This document shows, piece by piece, positions 1 to 7,588 of a stretch of 19,920 bases of DNA. This DNA is from an uncultured Blautia sp. (lineage in GTDB: Bacteria > Bacillota > Clostridia > Lachnospirales > Lachnospiraceae). Below the pieces are notes generated by a model, which saw only the letters and a list, made by a program, of their open reading frames with translations, had not been told where the DNA came from and did no database searches. Where the stretch lies: positions 1 through 19,920 of the forward strand of contig CAKRYE010000034.1 in assembly GCA_934426285.1 (NCBI GenBank), given 5' to 3'. The position numbers and the translations under genes were made by a program. Position 1 is the first letter of the stretch. Each line of letters starts with the position of its first letter.

Positions 1-119
1 TCATCCAGCATGGCACTTCCGCCGTACTTTACAACCACAATCTTACGATTAAATCTCTGAATATAAGGAAGCGCCTCAATCAGCACCTCCGCCTTGTCCA
101 AATATTTCTGATTAACCAT
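1..119 (-). CDS. argB: Acetylglutamate kinase, N-terminal part (runs off left edge)
   Basis: Only the first 39 codons are in the window. ArgB phosphorylates N-acetyl-L-glutamate with ATP, the second step of the acetylated arginine pathway, in the cytoplasm. The visible protein has a short N-terminal helix (residues 8-22) and then the amino-acid-kinase first strand with the glycine motif [11 protein letters not shown] (residues 27-37); Lys31 is the family's conserved ATP-phosphate lysine. The start is the ATG at 119-117, 8 nt after an AAAGGAG site, which itself lies in the 15-nt gap after the argJ stop codon. It is therefore the third gene of the leftward argC-argJ-argB operon. The identification rests on the kinase motif plus the operon context. 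Confidence 0.93.
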   Translation of the reverse strand, partial: MVNQKYLDKAEVLIEALPYIQRFNRKIVVVKYGGSAMLD

Positions 120-134
120 CTGTATTCTCCTTTA

Positions 135-1358
135 TTATGAACGATAATCCGCATTGATTTTTATATAATCATAAGTCAGGTCACAGCCCCATGCAGTTGC
201 TGTGGCATCCCCCATCTTCACATCAGCGATTGCTGTGACGGCTTCCTCAGAAAGAATCTTCGTTGCCTCTTCTTCACTGTAATCCACAGCCACACCATTC
301 TCGATAATCTGAATCTTACCAGCCTTACTCTCAAAGAACAGATCCACCTTCTCAGGATCAAACTTCGCACCGGAATATCCCATAGCACACAGGATTCTTC
401 CCCAGTTCGCATCATGACCGTAGATAGCAGCCTTTGTCAGAGAAGAAGTAACAACAGACTTACTCAGTGTAATTGCCTGCTCCTTAGACTCTGCACCAAT
501 GATCTTCACTTCAAACAGCGCAGTCGCGCCCTCACCATCACCTGCAATCTTCTTTGCCAGAGTAGTATTGATATAATTCAGCGCAGCCTTGAAAGTCTCG
601 TAATCCTCACCCTTCTCTGTGATCTCCGGATTCTCAGCCAGACCATTGGCCAGAAGAAGAACTGTATCATTGGTAGAAGTATCTCCATCAACAGAAACCA
701 TATTGTAAGTATCCTTAACATCCTCACTTAACGCTTCCTGCAGCATCTTCTTGGAAATCTTCGCATCAGTAGTAACAAACCCAAGCATGGTACACATATT
801 CGGATGGATCATACCGGAACCCTTACACATACCACCAACAGTAACCGTCTTACCGCCAATCTCAATCTGAACAGCAACCTCTTTCTTCTTGGTATCAGTA
901 GTCATGATCGCCTTCGCCGCCTCAGTACCTGCCTCCAGAGAACCATCCAGCTTCGGTGCCATCATCTTCACACCATTCTTAATACGGTCAATGGGAACCT
1001 GCATACCAATCACACCTGTAGAAGCAACCAGCACACTGTCAGCAGCCACCCCAAGAATCTCAGCAGCCGCATCTGCAGTCTCCTTACAATAACCATACCC
1101 TTCTGCACCAGTACATGCATTGGCAATACCACTGTTACAGATCACCACCTGCGCAGACGGATGATTATAAACAATATCCTGATCCCACTTCACAGGCGCA
1201 GCCTTCACCACATTGGTAGTAAAAGTCCCCGCAGCCACACAAGGCACCTCACTGTAAACCATAGCCATATCCGTTCTGCCCTTATACTTAATCTCAGCCG
1301 CAGCCGCCGCTGCCTTAAATCCCTTAGCCGCCGTAACGCCGCCCTCTATAATCTTCAT
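135..1358 (-). CDS. argJ: Bifunctional ornithine acetyltransferase / N-acetylglutamate synthase
   Basis: ArgJ transfers the acetyl group from N-acetylornithine to glutamate, closing the acetyl cycle of arginine synthesis; the bifunctional form can also use acetyl-CoA. The 407-residue protein is normal length for the family and starts [14 protein letters not shown]. It shows the oxyanion-hole segment STGVIG (113-118) and the self-cleavage motif [14 protein letters not shown] (179-192). Thr190 would be the nucleophile exposed when the precursor splits into alpha and beta chains. The residue before the cut is Cys instead of the more usual Ala. The open frame extends 40 codons further upstream, but that extension lacks similarity. 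The ATG at 1358 has a GAGGA site 4 nt upstream. It lies 70 bp after argC and 15 bp before argB, in one operon. Confidence 0.96.
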   Translation of the reverse strand: MKIIEGGVTAAKGFKAAAAAAEIKYKGRTDMAMVYSEVPCVAAGTFTTNVVKAAPVKWDQDIVYNHPSAQVVICNSGIANACTGAEGYGYCKETADAAAEILGVAADSVLVASTGVIGMQVPIDRIKNGVKMMAPKLDGSLEAGTEAAKAIMTTDTKKKEVAVQIEIGGKTVTVGGMCKGSGMIHPNMCTMLGFVTTDAKISKKMLQEALSEDVKDTYNMVSVDGDTSTNDTVLLLANGLAENPEITEKGEDYETFKAALNYINTTLAKKIAGDGEGATALFEVKIIGAESKEQAITLSKSVVTSSLTKAAIYGHDANWGRILCAMGYSGAKFDPEKVDLFFESKAGKIQIIENGVAVDYSEEEATKILSEEAVTAIADVKMGDATATAWGCDLTYDYIKINADYRS

Positions 1359-1428
1359 AAAGTCCTCAATCCTTTCTATATATAATAAAACCAAATAATT
1401 TCCGGAGCGTCCCCTTTTCAACCAATCA

Positions 1429-2469
1429 TTACGGACACATCGGCACCTGCAGCAGTCCCTCAGCCTCCTTAAATCCAAACATCAGATTCATATTCTGCAC
1501 AGCCTGTCCCGCAGCACCTTTCACCAGATTATCCATAGCCCCCATCATAATAACTCTGTGAGTTCTCGGATCAATCTTAAAGTTCACATCCACATAATTA
1601 CTTCCCTCCACGCACTTAGTCTGCGGACAAACATCCTTATCCAGCACACGGACAAAAGTCTCATTCTCATAATATTTATCATAAACTGCCTTCACTTCTT
1701 CATAAGAAACATCCTTAGTCAGAGAAGCATAAGCAGTCACCAGAATACCACGATTCATAGGAATCAGATGAGGTGTAAAATTGATCAGCACCTCTTTGCC
1801 ACACGCATAGCCAAGCTGATCCTCAATCTCCGGTGTATGTCTGTGATTTGCAACACCATAAGCCTTAATATTCTCGTTTACTTCACAGAACAGATTGGCA
1901 ACCTTGGCTCCACGTCCTGCTCCTGAAGTACCGGACTTCGCATCAATGATAATCGTAGACGGATCGATCAGCCCCTCTTTGATCAGCGGATAAATAGAAA
2001 GTGTAGAACATGTGGGATAACATCCCGGATTCGCAATCAGTCTGGCTTTCTTAATCTCCTCACGGTTGATCTCACATAAACCATAAACCGCCTCATCAAT
2101 AAACTGCGGAGCCTTATGCTCAATTCCGTACCATTTCTCATATTTCTTCACATCTTTAATACGGAAATCCGCACTCAGGTCAATAACTTTCGCCTTGGAA
2201 AGAATTCCTTCATTAATTAAAGAAGCACAGAGTCCCTGAGGAGTAGCTGTAAAAATCACATCCACTTCATCAGCTAACGCTTCCATATTATCATCCATAC
2301 ATTTCGCATCTACCAGCTTAAAAAAGTTCTGATAAACATCTGAATATTTCTGATCAATATAACTTCTTGAACCATACCACGCAACTTCCACATCTTTATG
2401 TCCCAGCAGCAGTCTGACAATTTCGTTCCCTGCATAACCAGTGGCACCGATAATACCTGCTTTTATCAT
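1429..2469 (-). CDS. argC: N-acetyl-gamma-glutamyl-phosphate reductase
   Basis: ArgC reduces N-acetylglutamyl phosphate to the semialdehyde with NADPH, the third step of arginine synthesis. The 346-residue product has the N-terminal Rossmann motif GIIGATGYAGNEIVRLL (residues 5-21). The catalytic cysteine is in NPGCYPT (Cys150), and the substrate-binding NHRHTPEI segment (208-215) probably supplies the active-site histidine, His211. The start ATG at 2469 is preceded by GGAGGAGAACATT, a strong ribosome binding site. It is the first gene of the leftward argC-argJ-argB operon. Its promoter lies about 220 bp upstream (2691-2719), leaving an unusually long leader. Order C-J-B is typical of Clostridia. 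Confidence 0.97.
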   Translation of the reverse strand: MIKAGIIGATGYAGNEIVRLLLGHKDVEVAWYGSRSYIDQKYSDVYQNFFKLVDAKCMDDNMEALADEVDVIFTATPQGLCASLINEGILSKAKVIDLSADFRIKDVKKYEKWYGIEHKAPQFIDEAVYGLCEINREEIKKARLIANPGCYPTCSTLSIYPLIKEGLIDPSTIIIDAKSGTSGAGRGAKVANLFCEVNENIKAYGVANHRHTPEIEDQLGYACGKEVLINFTPHLIPMNRGILVTAYASLTKDVSYEEVKAVYDKYYENETFVRVLDKDVCPQTKCVEGSNYVDVNFKIDPRTHRVIMMGAMDNLVKGAAGQAVQNMNLMFGFKEAEGLLQVPMCP

Positions 2470-2684
2470 AATGTTCTCCTCCGTATCCTGACTGTGCTCT
2501 CTCTGCCCTGCTCAAAAAACTATTTATTCTGAAGTTTTTTATCCGGCGATCTGCACTTCTGTCTCTATCTCTATAATCTCTAAGCTCTGAAATCTTTTTT
2601 ACAGTGTTTTAACCGAATCAAGCAGCAAAGCGGATGATTTTATCCGCTTGACTGAACCATAACACACTACCGTATCAGAGCGAT
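2470..2684 (-). promoter_or_regulatory. Long 5' leader of the argCJB transcript
   Basis: About 215 nt separate the predicted argC transcription start from the argC ATG. The leader contains a GC-rich hairpin (arms AAGCGGAT 2628-2635 and ATCCGCTT 2642-2649, 6-nt loop). Nearer argC is an A/T hairpin (AAAAAACT, 11-nt loop, AGTTTTTT in the transcript, roughly 2512-2538). A TCAAGC segment can pair either within the first hairpin or with a GCTTGA about 20 nt further on, so alternative folds are possible. I see no T-box AGGGTGGNACCGCG motif, no convincing leader peptide and no known riboswitch core. The leader is seen; a regulatory role is inference. Confidence 0.4.
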
Positions 2685-2690
2685 GGATTA

Positions 2691-2719
2691 ATTATACATC
2701 TTACCTGCATATTATGCAA
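2691..2719 (-). promoter_or_regulatory. argC promoter with overlapping ARG box
   Basis: On the minus strand there is TTGCAT (2719-2714), a 17-nt spacer and a perfect TATAAT (2696-2691), a sigma-A promoter facing argC. The perfect palindrome TGCATATTATGCA (2706-2718) covers the -35 element and resembles ArgR/AhrC half-sites (TGNATA type). A repressor bound here would block RNA polymerase, so arginine-dependent repression is likely. Confidence 0.75.
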
Positions 2720-2790
2720 TAGCTATTTTCCATTGTTTTACATATATTTTATTTTATCTCCTGCAATTCCCCTGTATTTTTCAATATTTA

Positions 2791-2806
2791 TTGCATATTT
2801 ATGCAA
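2791..2806. promoter_or_regulatory. Central ARG-box-like operator
   Basis: TTGCATATTTATGCAA is a perfect 7-2-7 inverted repeat. It is the best-formed of four related sites in the argC-argG divergent region and lies between the two promoters. An overlapping weaker dyad CAATATTTATTG sits at 2782-2793, centred 11 bp away, so adjacent binding on one DNA face is possible. Assignment to ArgR is from resemblance to the known operator type plus flanking arg genes; no argR gene is in the window. Confidence 0.6.
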
Positions 2807-2836
2807 AAACAAATAAAACTTTTTTCTATTTTCCTA

Positions 2837-2865
2837 TTGCATATTTATAAAAAAAGGTGTATATT
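2837..2865 (+). promoter_or_regulatory. argG promoter with overlapping ARG box
   Basis: TTGCAT (2837-2842), a 17-nt spacer and TATATT (2860-2865) form a rightward sigma-A promoter, giving a start near 2872 and a 95-nt leader to argG. The -35 hexamer is the left half of an imperfect ARG-box-like repeat (2837-2852, TTGCATA-TT-TATAAAA). This is the same arrangement as at the argC promoter. Confidence 0.7.
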
Positions 2866-2908
2866 ATCACTTGTCAAACACTTACAAATGTAAACTGTGT
2901 TTTTCTCA

Positions 2909-2924
2909 TTGAATATTTATACAA
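2909..2924. promoter_or_regulatory. ARG-box-like operator in the argG leader
   Basis: TTGAATATTTATACAA is a near-perfect 7-2-7 repeat, and its TGAATA half matches the classical ARG-box half-site. It lies about 40 bp downstream of the predicted argG start, where a bound repressor would act as a roadblock or cooperate with the site over the -35 element. Confidence 0.55.
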
Positions 2925-2966
2925 AAATATTTTCTTATAAAAATACATTTCAGGAGGACTATTATC

Positions 2967-4193
2967 ATGAAAGAAAAAGTCGTTTTAGCATACTCAGGCG
3001 GTCTTGATACCACAGCGTTAATCCCGTGGTTAAAGGAAACCTTCGATTACGACGTTGTCTGCTGCTGCGTAAACTGCGGTCAGGGAAACGAACTTGACGG
3101 GCTGGAGGAAAGAGCAAAATTATCCGGTGCTGCCAAATTATACATTGAAGATATTGTAGATGATTTCTGTGATAATTATATTATGCCATGTGTACAGGCA
3201 GGTGCTGTATATGAACACAAATACCTTCTTGGAACCTCTATGGCACGTCCGGCAATTGCCAAAAAACTGGTTGAGATCGCACGTAAAGAAGGCGCTGTTG
3301 CTATCTGCCACGGTGCTACAGGTAAAGGTAATGACCAGATTCGTTTTGAACTTGGCATCAAAGCCCTTGCTCCTGACATCAAGATCATTGCTCCATGGCG
3401 TATGACAGACAAATGGACCATGCAGTCCCGTGAAGATGAAATTGATTTCTGCAAAGCTCACGGAATCGATCTTCCATTCGATATGAGCCACAGCTACAGC
3501 CGTGACAGAAACTTATGGCACATCAGCCATGAAGGTCTGGAACTGGAAGATCCTTCTTTGGCTCCAAATTATGAAAACATGCTTGTGTTAGGTGTTACAC
3601 CTGAGAAAGCTCCTGATAAAGATACTGAAATTACAATGACATTCGAGCAGGGTGTTCCGAAAACATTAAACGGCAAAGAAATGAAAGTTTCCGAAATCAT
3701 CACAGAACTGAACAGATTAGGTGGAGAGAATGGTATCGGTATCGTAGATATTGTTGAGAACCGTGTTGTTGGTATGAAATCCCGTGGTGTATATGAGACT
3801 CCTGGCGGAACCATCCTGATGGCAGCTCACGAACAGCTGGAAGAACTGACACTTGACCGTGAGACAATGGAAACCAAGAAAAAACTTGGCAGCCAGTTCG
3901 CTCAGGTTGTTTATGAAGGAAAATGGTACACACCTCTGCGTGAAGCAATCCAGGCATTCGTTGAATCCACACAGAAATATGTAACAGGCGAAGTTAAAAT
4001 GAAACTGTACAAAGGCAATATCATCAAAGCCGGTACAACTTCTCCATACAGCCTGTACAACGAATCTCTTGCATCCTTCACAACAGGTGACCTCTATGAC
4101 CACCACGATGCAGACGGATTCATCACACTGTTCGGACTTCCTCTGAAAGTTCGTGCTATGATGTTAAAAGAAGTAGAACAGAACAAGAAATAA
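2967..4193 (+). CDS. argG: Argininosuccinate synthase
   Basis: ArgG condenses citrulline with aspartate using ATP to give argininosuccinate, in the cytoplasm. The 408-residue protein is normal length. It carries the PP-loop nucleotide motif AYSGGLDTT (8-16), the HGATGKGNDQIRFE segment (115-128), and the conserved SRDRNLWHISHEG stretch around residue 175. The ATG is preceded by CAGGAGGAC, 9-11 nt upstream. It is alone in its transcription unit, with argC divergent and a terminator 12 bp after the stop. No argH follows, so argininosuccinate lyase must be encoded elsewhere. The ARG-box-like sites upstream suggest repression by arginine. Confidence 0.97.
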   Translation: MKEKVVLAYSGGLDTTALIPWLKETFDYDVVCCCVNCGQGNELDGLEERAKLSGAAKLYIEDIVDDFCDNYIMPCVQAGAVYEHKYLLGTSMARPAIAKKLVEIARKEGAVAICHGATGKGNDQIRFELGIKALAPDIKIIAPWRMTDKWTMQSREDEIDFCKAHGIDLPFDMSHSYSRDRNLWHISHEGLELEDPSLAPNYENMLVLGVTPEKAPDKDTEITMTFEQGVPKTLNGKEMKVSEIITELNRLGGENGIGIVDIVENRVVGMKSRGVYETPGGTILMAAHEQLEELTLDRETMETKKKLGSQFAQVVYEGKWYTPLREAIQAFVESTQKYVTGEVKMKLYKGNIIKAGTTSPYSLYNESLASFTTGDLYDHHDADGFITLFGLPLKVRAMMLKEVEQNKK

Positions 4194-4198
4194 TTTCC

Positions 4199-4252
4199 AA
4201 TAATAAAAACAGGCTGTGATGCACAGATGCACCATAGCCTGTTTTTATTATT
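4199..4252. terminator. Bidirectional terminator between argG and the BlaI-like gene
   Basis: A perfect 17-bp inverted repeat has arms 4199-4215 and 4236-4252, with GC core ACAGGCT/AGCCTGT and A/T-rich flanks. This gives a U-run after the stem in both directions. The 20-nt loop can partly pair further. It would end argG transcription and also that of the convergent gene at 4296-4664. Confidence 0.9.
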
Positions 4253-4295
4253 AAAAATCCTATGATTCTTTTTCAAAAAAGCTTCCTTCCGCTTC

Positions 4296-4664
4296 TTATT
4301 TCAGCTCTGCTTTTTTTCGATCCAACAGCTCCTGAAGTTTTTCCAGATCCTCTTCTGTAAGTCCTTCGGTTTCCAGAAGCGCATGCATCATTTCCACCGG
4401 AGAAATCTTTCTGCTCTGTGCATTTCCTTTCAGATATTCTTCTCTGGTGATCAAAGGTGTATAGTTTCTCGCATAAACCTTGCCATTCATAGAGGTTCCA
4501 GCTACCTTTATCAGATTTTCCTTCAAAAGAAGTTCCAGACATCTGCGCACAGTAGGCATTTTCAGCTCAGGTGCAATCTCGTTGATCTCAAAAGCAGACA
4601 ATGGTCTTCCCTCTTCCCAAAGCACATTCATGATATCATACCGTTTACCTTTTAATATGTCCAT
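4296..4664 (-). CDS. BlaI/MecI-family winged-helix repressor (orphan)
   Basis: A 122-residue small DNA-binding protein starting MDILKGKRYDIMNVLWEEG. The N-terminal ~75 residues form a winged helix: helices at 6-16, then PLSAFEINEIAPELKMPTVR as turn and recognition helix, then a wing around the VAGTSMNGKVYARNYTPL stretch. The C-terminal half (SPVEMMHALLETEGLTEEDLEKLQELLDRKK) resembles the dimerisation helices of BlaI/MecI/CopY repressors. The ATG at 4664 has a GGAAGGGGAT site; an in-frame ATG 19 codons upstream has none. No BlaR1/MecR1 sensor protease or beta-lactamase is adjacent, so the signal is unknown. It is divergent from guaD and could regulate it, but this is inference from position only. 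Confidence 0.8.
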   Translation of the reverse strand: MDILKGKRYDIMNVLWEEGRPLSAFEINEIAPELKMPTVRRCLELLLKENLIKVAGTSMNGKVYARNYTPLITREEYLKGNAQSRKISPVEMMHALLETEGLTEEDLEKLQELLDRKKAELK

Positions 4665-4703
4665 TTTAAGATCCCCTTCCAATTTTAACCAAATATCAAT
4701 ATA

Positions 4704-4732
4704 ATAATACTGGAATATCAAATTAATTACAA
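4704..4732 (-). promoter_or_regulatory. Probable promoter of the BlaI-like gene
   Basis: Minus-strand TTGTAA (4732-4727), 17-nt spacer, TATTAT (4709-4704). The start would fall near 4697, about 33 nt before the ATG. The region is very A/T-rich, so the match is only moderately informative. Confidence 0.45.
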
Positions 4733-4812
4733 TTACAGTACCCTTACGTTCCTTTACAGAGGCTTTACAAATTCATATCGGTCAGTTGATATTTTCGTCA
4801 TATTTATTACAA

Positions 4813-4841
4813 TTGACACTATGCCCAAAACACTTTATAAT
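4813..4841 (+). promoter_or_regulatory. guaD promoter, consensus sigma-A
   Basis: TTGACA (4813-4818), exactly 17 nt, TATAAT (4836-4841): both hexamers match consensus. The start falls near 4848, leaving a leader of about 38 nt, too short for a purine riboswitch aptamer. Such a strong promoter usually needs a repressor. A dyad ATATC-8-GATAT (4775-4792) just upstream is a weak operator candidate. Confidence 0.85.
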
Positions 4842-4885
4842 TTCATCTGATATTCCTTTTATTTCAAAGAAAGAAGGTGGCAATA

Positions 4886-6163
4886 ATGCTTACAGATACA
4901 TTTGCCCTGAAGGGTACCATTTGTTACAGTATCTCCCCTCAGGAACTTTCCATCACCCCAAACAGCTATCTGATCTGCAGCCAGGGAAAATGCGCCGGAA
5001 TATTTCCAGTGCTCCCTGAAAAATACAGGGGAATCCCCTGCACAGACTACAAAGATGACCTGATCATTCCCGGTCTGACAGATCTGCATGTACATGCTCC
5101 CCAGTATACATTTCGTGCCTCCGGCATGGATCTGGAACTGCTGGACTGGCTGAATACCTATGCTTTTCCTCAGGAAGCCAGATATGAAAATCTGGAATTT
5201 GCACGCTCTGCCTATTCCATTTTTGCAGAAGATATGAAAAAAAGCCCCAATACCAGGGCATGCATTTTCGGAACTCTCCATGTTCCGGCCACAGAGCTTC
5301 TTATGGAGCTTATGGATAAAACCGGTCTGAAAACTATGATCGGTAAAGTAAACATGGACAGAAACGGTTCTCCCATTCTGCAGGAAACCAGTGCAGAAGC
5401 ATCTGCACAGGCTACTGTCACCTGGATAGAGGATACTCTGAACAGATTTGAAAATACCATGCCTATCCTCACTCCGCGCTTTACCCCTGCCTGCACAGAC
5501 CAGCTTATGGCAAAGCTTTCCCAGATCCAGAAAAAATATCATCTGCCTATGCAGTCCCATCTCTCAGAGAATTTCGGCGAAATAGAATGGGTGAAGGAAC
5601 TTTGCCCAGGTACTCATTTTTACGGAGAGGCTTATCATCAGTTTCAGTTATTTGGCGGGGACTGCCCTACCATTATGGCACACTGTGTCCATTCCTCTGA
5701 AGAAGAGCTTGCACTTATGAAAAAACAGGGCGTATATGTTGCTCACTGTCCTCAGTCCAATACTAACCTTTCTTCTGGCATTGCCCCTGCAAGGCACTAC
5801 CTGGAAGCAGGACTTCACGTAGGACTTGGCAGTGACATTGCGGGAGGAACTTCACTTTCCATTCTTCGCGCTATGGCTGATGCTATTCAGGTTTCCAAGC
5901 TCTACTGGAGACTTGTGGATTCTTCCGCAAAGCCACTCACCCTTGAAGAAGCCTTTTATCTCGGAACTGAAGGCGGAGGTTCTTTCTTCGGCAAAGTAGG
6001 AAGCTTCAGAGAAGGCTATGAATTTGATGCTGTTATCCTGAACAGCTCTACAATCCCTACGCCATTAAGTCTTTCACCAAAAGACAGACTGGAACGGCTT
6101 GTCTATCTTTCCGATGACCGCAATATAACCGGCAAGTATGTTTCTGGAAGGAAAATTCTGTAA
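4886..6163 (+). CDS. guaD: Guanine deaminase
   Basis: GuaD hydrolyses guanine to xanthine and ammonia in purine salvage or catabolism. The 425-residue protein is a metal-dependent amidohydrolase (TIM barrel). It has PGLTDLHVHAPQY (metal ligands His68 and His70), QSHLSEN (His225, Glu228), AHCVH (His266) and GLGSDIAGG (Asp317). The guanine-deaminase-specific segments IGKVNMDRN, PRFTPACTD and HCPQSNTNLSSG are all present, which separates it from other deaminases. The ATG at 4886 has AGAAGGTGG about 6 nt upstream; a GTG at 4877 lies inside that site and is rejected. The downstream EamA transporter gene begins 35 bp after the stop, so the two are probably co-transcribed. Confidence 0.95.
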   Translation: MLTDTFALKGTICYSISPQELSITPNSYLICSQGKCAGIFPVLPEKYRGIPCTDYKDDLIIPGLTDLHVHAPQYTFRASGMDLELLDWLNTYAFPQEARYENLEFARSAYSIFAEDMKKSPNTRACIFGTLHVPATELLMELMDKTGLKTMIGKVNMDRNGSPILQETSAEASAQATVTWIEDTLNRFENTMPILTPRFTPACTDQLMAKLSQIQKKYHLPMQSHLSENFGEIEWVKELCPGTHFYGEAYHQFQLFGGDCPTIMAHCVHSSEEELALMKKQGVYVAHCPQSNTNLSSGIAPARHYLEAGLHVGLGSDIAGGTSLSILRAMADAIQVSKLYWRLVDSSAKPLTLEEAFYLGTEGGGSFFGKVGSFREGYEFDAVILNSSTIPTPLSLSPKDRLERLVYLSDDRNITGKYVSGRKIL

Positions 6164-6198
6164 ATACTGAAAAATATAAAAGAAGGATTATAAACATC

Positions 6199-7101
6199 AT
6201 GAATAAACAACAGATTCCTTTGAAAAATTCCCTGTTCCTGCTTTTGGCAGCAATCATCTGGGGTATTGCATTTGTTGCTCAAAGTGTAGGTATGAAATAT
6301 GTAGGAGGCTTCACTTTCAGCGCTGTCCGTTCTCTTATCGGTGCTGCTGTTCTGCTTCCCCTGATCTTTATCCTGGGGCGGAAAGAAGCTTCTGCTGCTT
6401 CATCATCGTCCAGACCTACTTCAAGAAAAGACCTGGTCATAGGCGGAATCTCCTGTGGGACCTGCCTCTGTCTGGCAACCAATTTTCAACAGTTTGGTAT
6501 CAAATATACCACTGTAGGCAAGGCCGGATTCATCACTGCCTGCTACATTGTGATCGTACCTGTAATCGGTATTTTCCTTGGTAAAAAATGCTCTAAATTT
6601 GTCTGGGCAGCAGTGGCTATGGCTCTGGTCGGCTTATATCTCCTGTGCATTACAGACGGATTCTCCATGGGAAAAGGCGATCTTCTGGTATTGGTATGTG
6701 CATTTTTATTCTCTTTACATATATTGGTGATTGATCATTTTTCTCCAAAAGCAGATGGAGTGAAGCTGTCCTGCATCCAATTTTTCACCTGCGGTATCCT
6801 GTCCGGTATCCCTGCCCTGCTTTTTGAACACCCGGAATTATCATCTATTCTGAAAGCCTGGCAGCCTATTCTCTATGCAGGAGTTATGTCCTGCGGTGTA
6901 GCCTATACCTTACAGGTAATCGGTCAGAAAAATATGAATCCAACGGTAGCTTCTCTGATTCTCAGCCTGGAATCCTGTATTTCTGTGCTGGCTGGATGGA
7001 TCATCCTTGGCCAGCAGTTAAGTATAAAAGAATTCCTTGGCTGTATTATCATGTTCGCAGCCATTATTCTTGCCCAGCTTCCGCAGAAAAACACTCCTTA
7101 A
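6199..7101 (+). CDS. EamA-family (DMT) transporter
   Basis: A 300-residue integral membrane protein made of two EamA repeats with about ten hydrophobic segments and short polar loops. The first repeat opens with the typical LLLAAIIWGIAFVAQSVG and has a conserved FSAVRSLIG segment. The second repeat ends with NPTVASLILSLESCISVLAG and an IILGQ turn. These proteins exchange small metabolites across the cytoplasmic membrane; the substrate cannot be read from sequence. Start ATG 6199 has AGAAGGATT upstream. It follows guaD by 35 bp and ends in its own terminator, so transport of a purine base or xanthine is a reasonable but untested guess. Confidence 0.88.
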   Translation: MNKQQIPLKNSLFLLLAAIIWGIAFVAQSVGMKYVGGFTFSAVRSLIGAAVLLPLIFILGRKEASAASSSSRPTSRKDLVIGGISCGTCLCLATNFQQFGIKYTTVGKAGFITACYIVIVPVIGIFLGKKCSKFVWAAVAMALVGLYLLCITDGFSMGKGDLLVLVCAFLFSLHILVIDHFSPKADGVKLSCIQFFTCGILSGIPALLFEHPELSSILKAWQPILYAGVMSCGVAYTLQVIGQKNMNPTVASLILSLESCISVLAGWIILGQQLSIKEFLGCIIMFAAIILAQLPQKNTP

Positions 7102-7115
7102 GATTTTTTATCAGC

Positions 7116-7162
7116 AAAACAGGCACTGCATCCGTTTTCATAACGGATACTGTGCCTGTTTT
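7116..7162. terminator. Terminator after the EamA gene, shared with the convergent unit
   Basis: Arms AAAACAGGCAC (7116-7126) and GTGCCTGTTTT (7152-7162) enclose a second pairing ATCCGTT/AACGGAT. Rightward transcripts continue into TATTTTTTC; leftward transcripts have a shorter T4 run. It lies between convergent stop codons at 7101 and 7176. Confidence 0.88.
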
Positions 7163-7175
7163 ATTTTTTCAGCAA

Positions 7176-7556
7176 CTATTCAAGCTCACCGATATTCTTC
7201 AGAAAATATTCTTTGATTCTATCAAAACTCTCATCACTGAGATCATGCTCCAGTTTACACGCATCCTCTCTGGCCACCTCAGGATTCACCCCAAGATGCT
7301 CCAGCAGACTGCTAAGCACTCTGTGGCGTTCATAAATATGGTTTGCAATCTCAGCCCCTTTATCCAGAAGAGTAACCGTACCATACCTGTCCATAGCAAT
7401 ATATCCGTCTTCACGAAGCAGCTTCATGGCATGGCTCACACTGGGCTTGGAAACACCAAGCATGGTAGCAATATCAATAGACCGAACTGCGCTGCCCTGC
7501 TTCGATAGCATTAAAATTGCTTCCAGATAATCCTCCGCTGATTTTCTGATCTGCAT
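7176..7556 (-). CDS. DtxR/MntR-family metal-dependent regulator, short form
   Basis: A 126-residue repressor with an N-terminal winged helix (AEDYLEAILMLSK, then SIDIATMLGVSKPSVSHAMKLL as helix-turn-helix, then a wing YIAMDRYGTVTLLDKG) and a metal-binding dimerisation domain. By alignment in my head to MntR and DtxR, likely metal ligands are Asp9, Glu12, His78, Cys100, Glu103 and His104. Asp9 is MntR-like, while Cys100 in DACKLEHDLS matches the DtxR/IdeR position. There is no C-terminal SH3-like domain. The strong GGGAGG site lies in the 32-bp gap after deoD, so it appears to be the last gene of the deaminase-deoD operon. Function is probably Mn or Fe homeostasis; why it sits with purine genes is unknown. 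Confidence 0.87.
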   Translation of the reverse strand: MQIRKSAEDYLEAILMLSKQGSAVRSIDIATMLGVSKPSVSHAMKLLREDGYIAMDRYGTVTLLDKGAEIANHIYERHRVLSSLLEHLGVNPEVAREDACKLEHDLSDESFDRIKEYFLKNIGELE

Positions 7557-7588
7557 TCAAAATACCTCCCATATTATATATCCAGATA

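Noticed and set aside
1359..1478. 40-codon N-terminal extension of argJ
   Set aside because: It overlaps the end of argC, is not ArgJ-like, and the internal ATG at 1358 has a proper GAGGA site and the conserved [10 protein letters not shown] start.
2470..2684. T-box riboswitch in the argC leader
   Set aside because: No AGGGTGGNACCGCG-type antiterminator motif and no intrinsic terminator with a T-run next to argC.
4842..4885. Purine riboswitch before guaD
   Set aside because: The predicted leader is only about 38 nt, shorter than a purine aptamer, and conserved aptamer core sequences are absent.
4877..4885. GTG start for guaD three codons upstream
   Set aside because: The GTG is part of the AAGGTGG ribosome binding site for the ATG at 4886.
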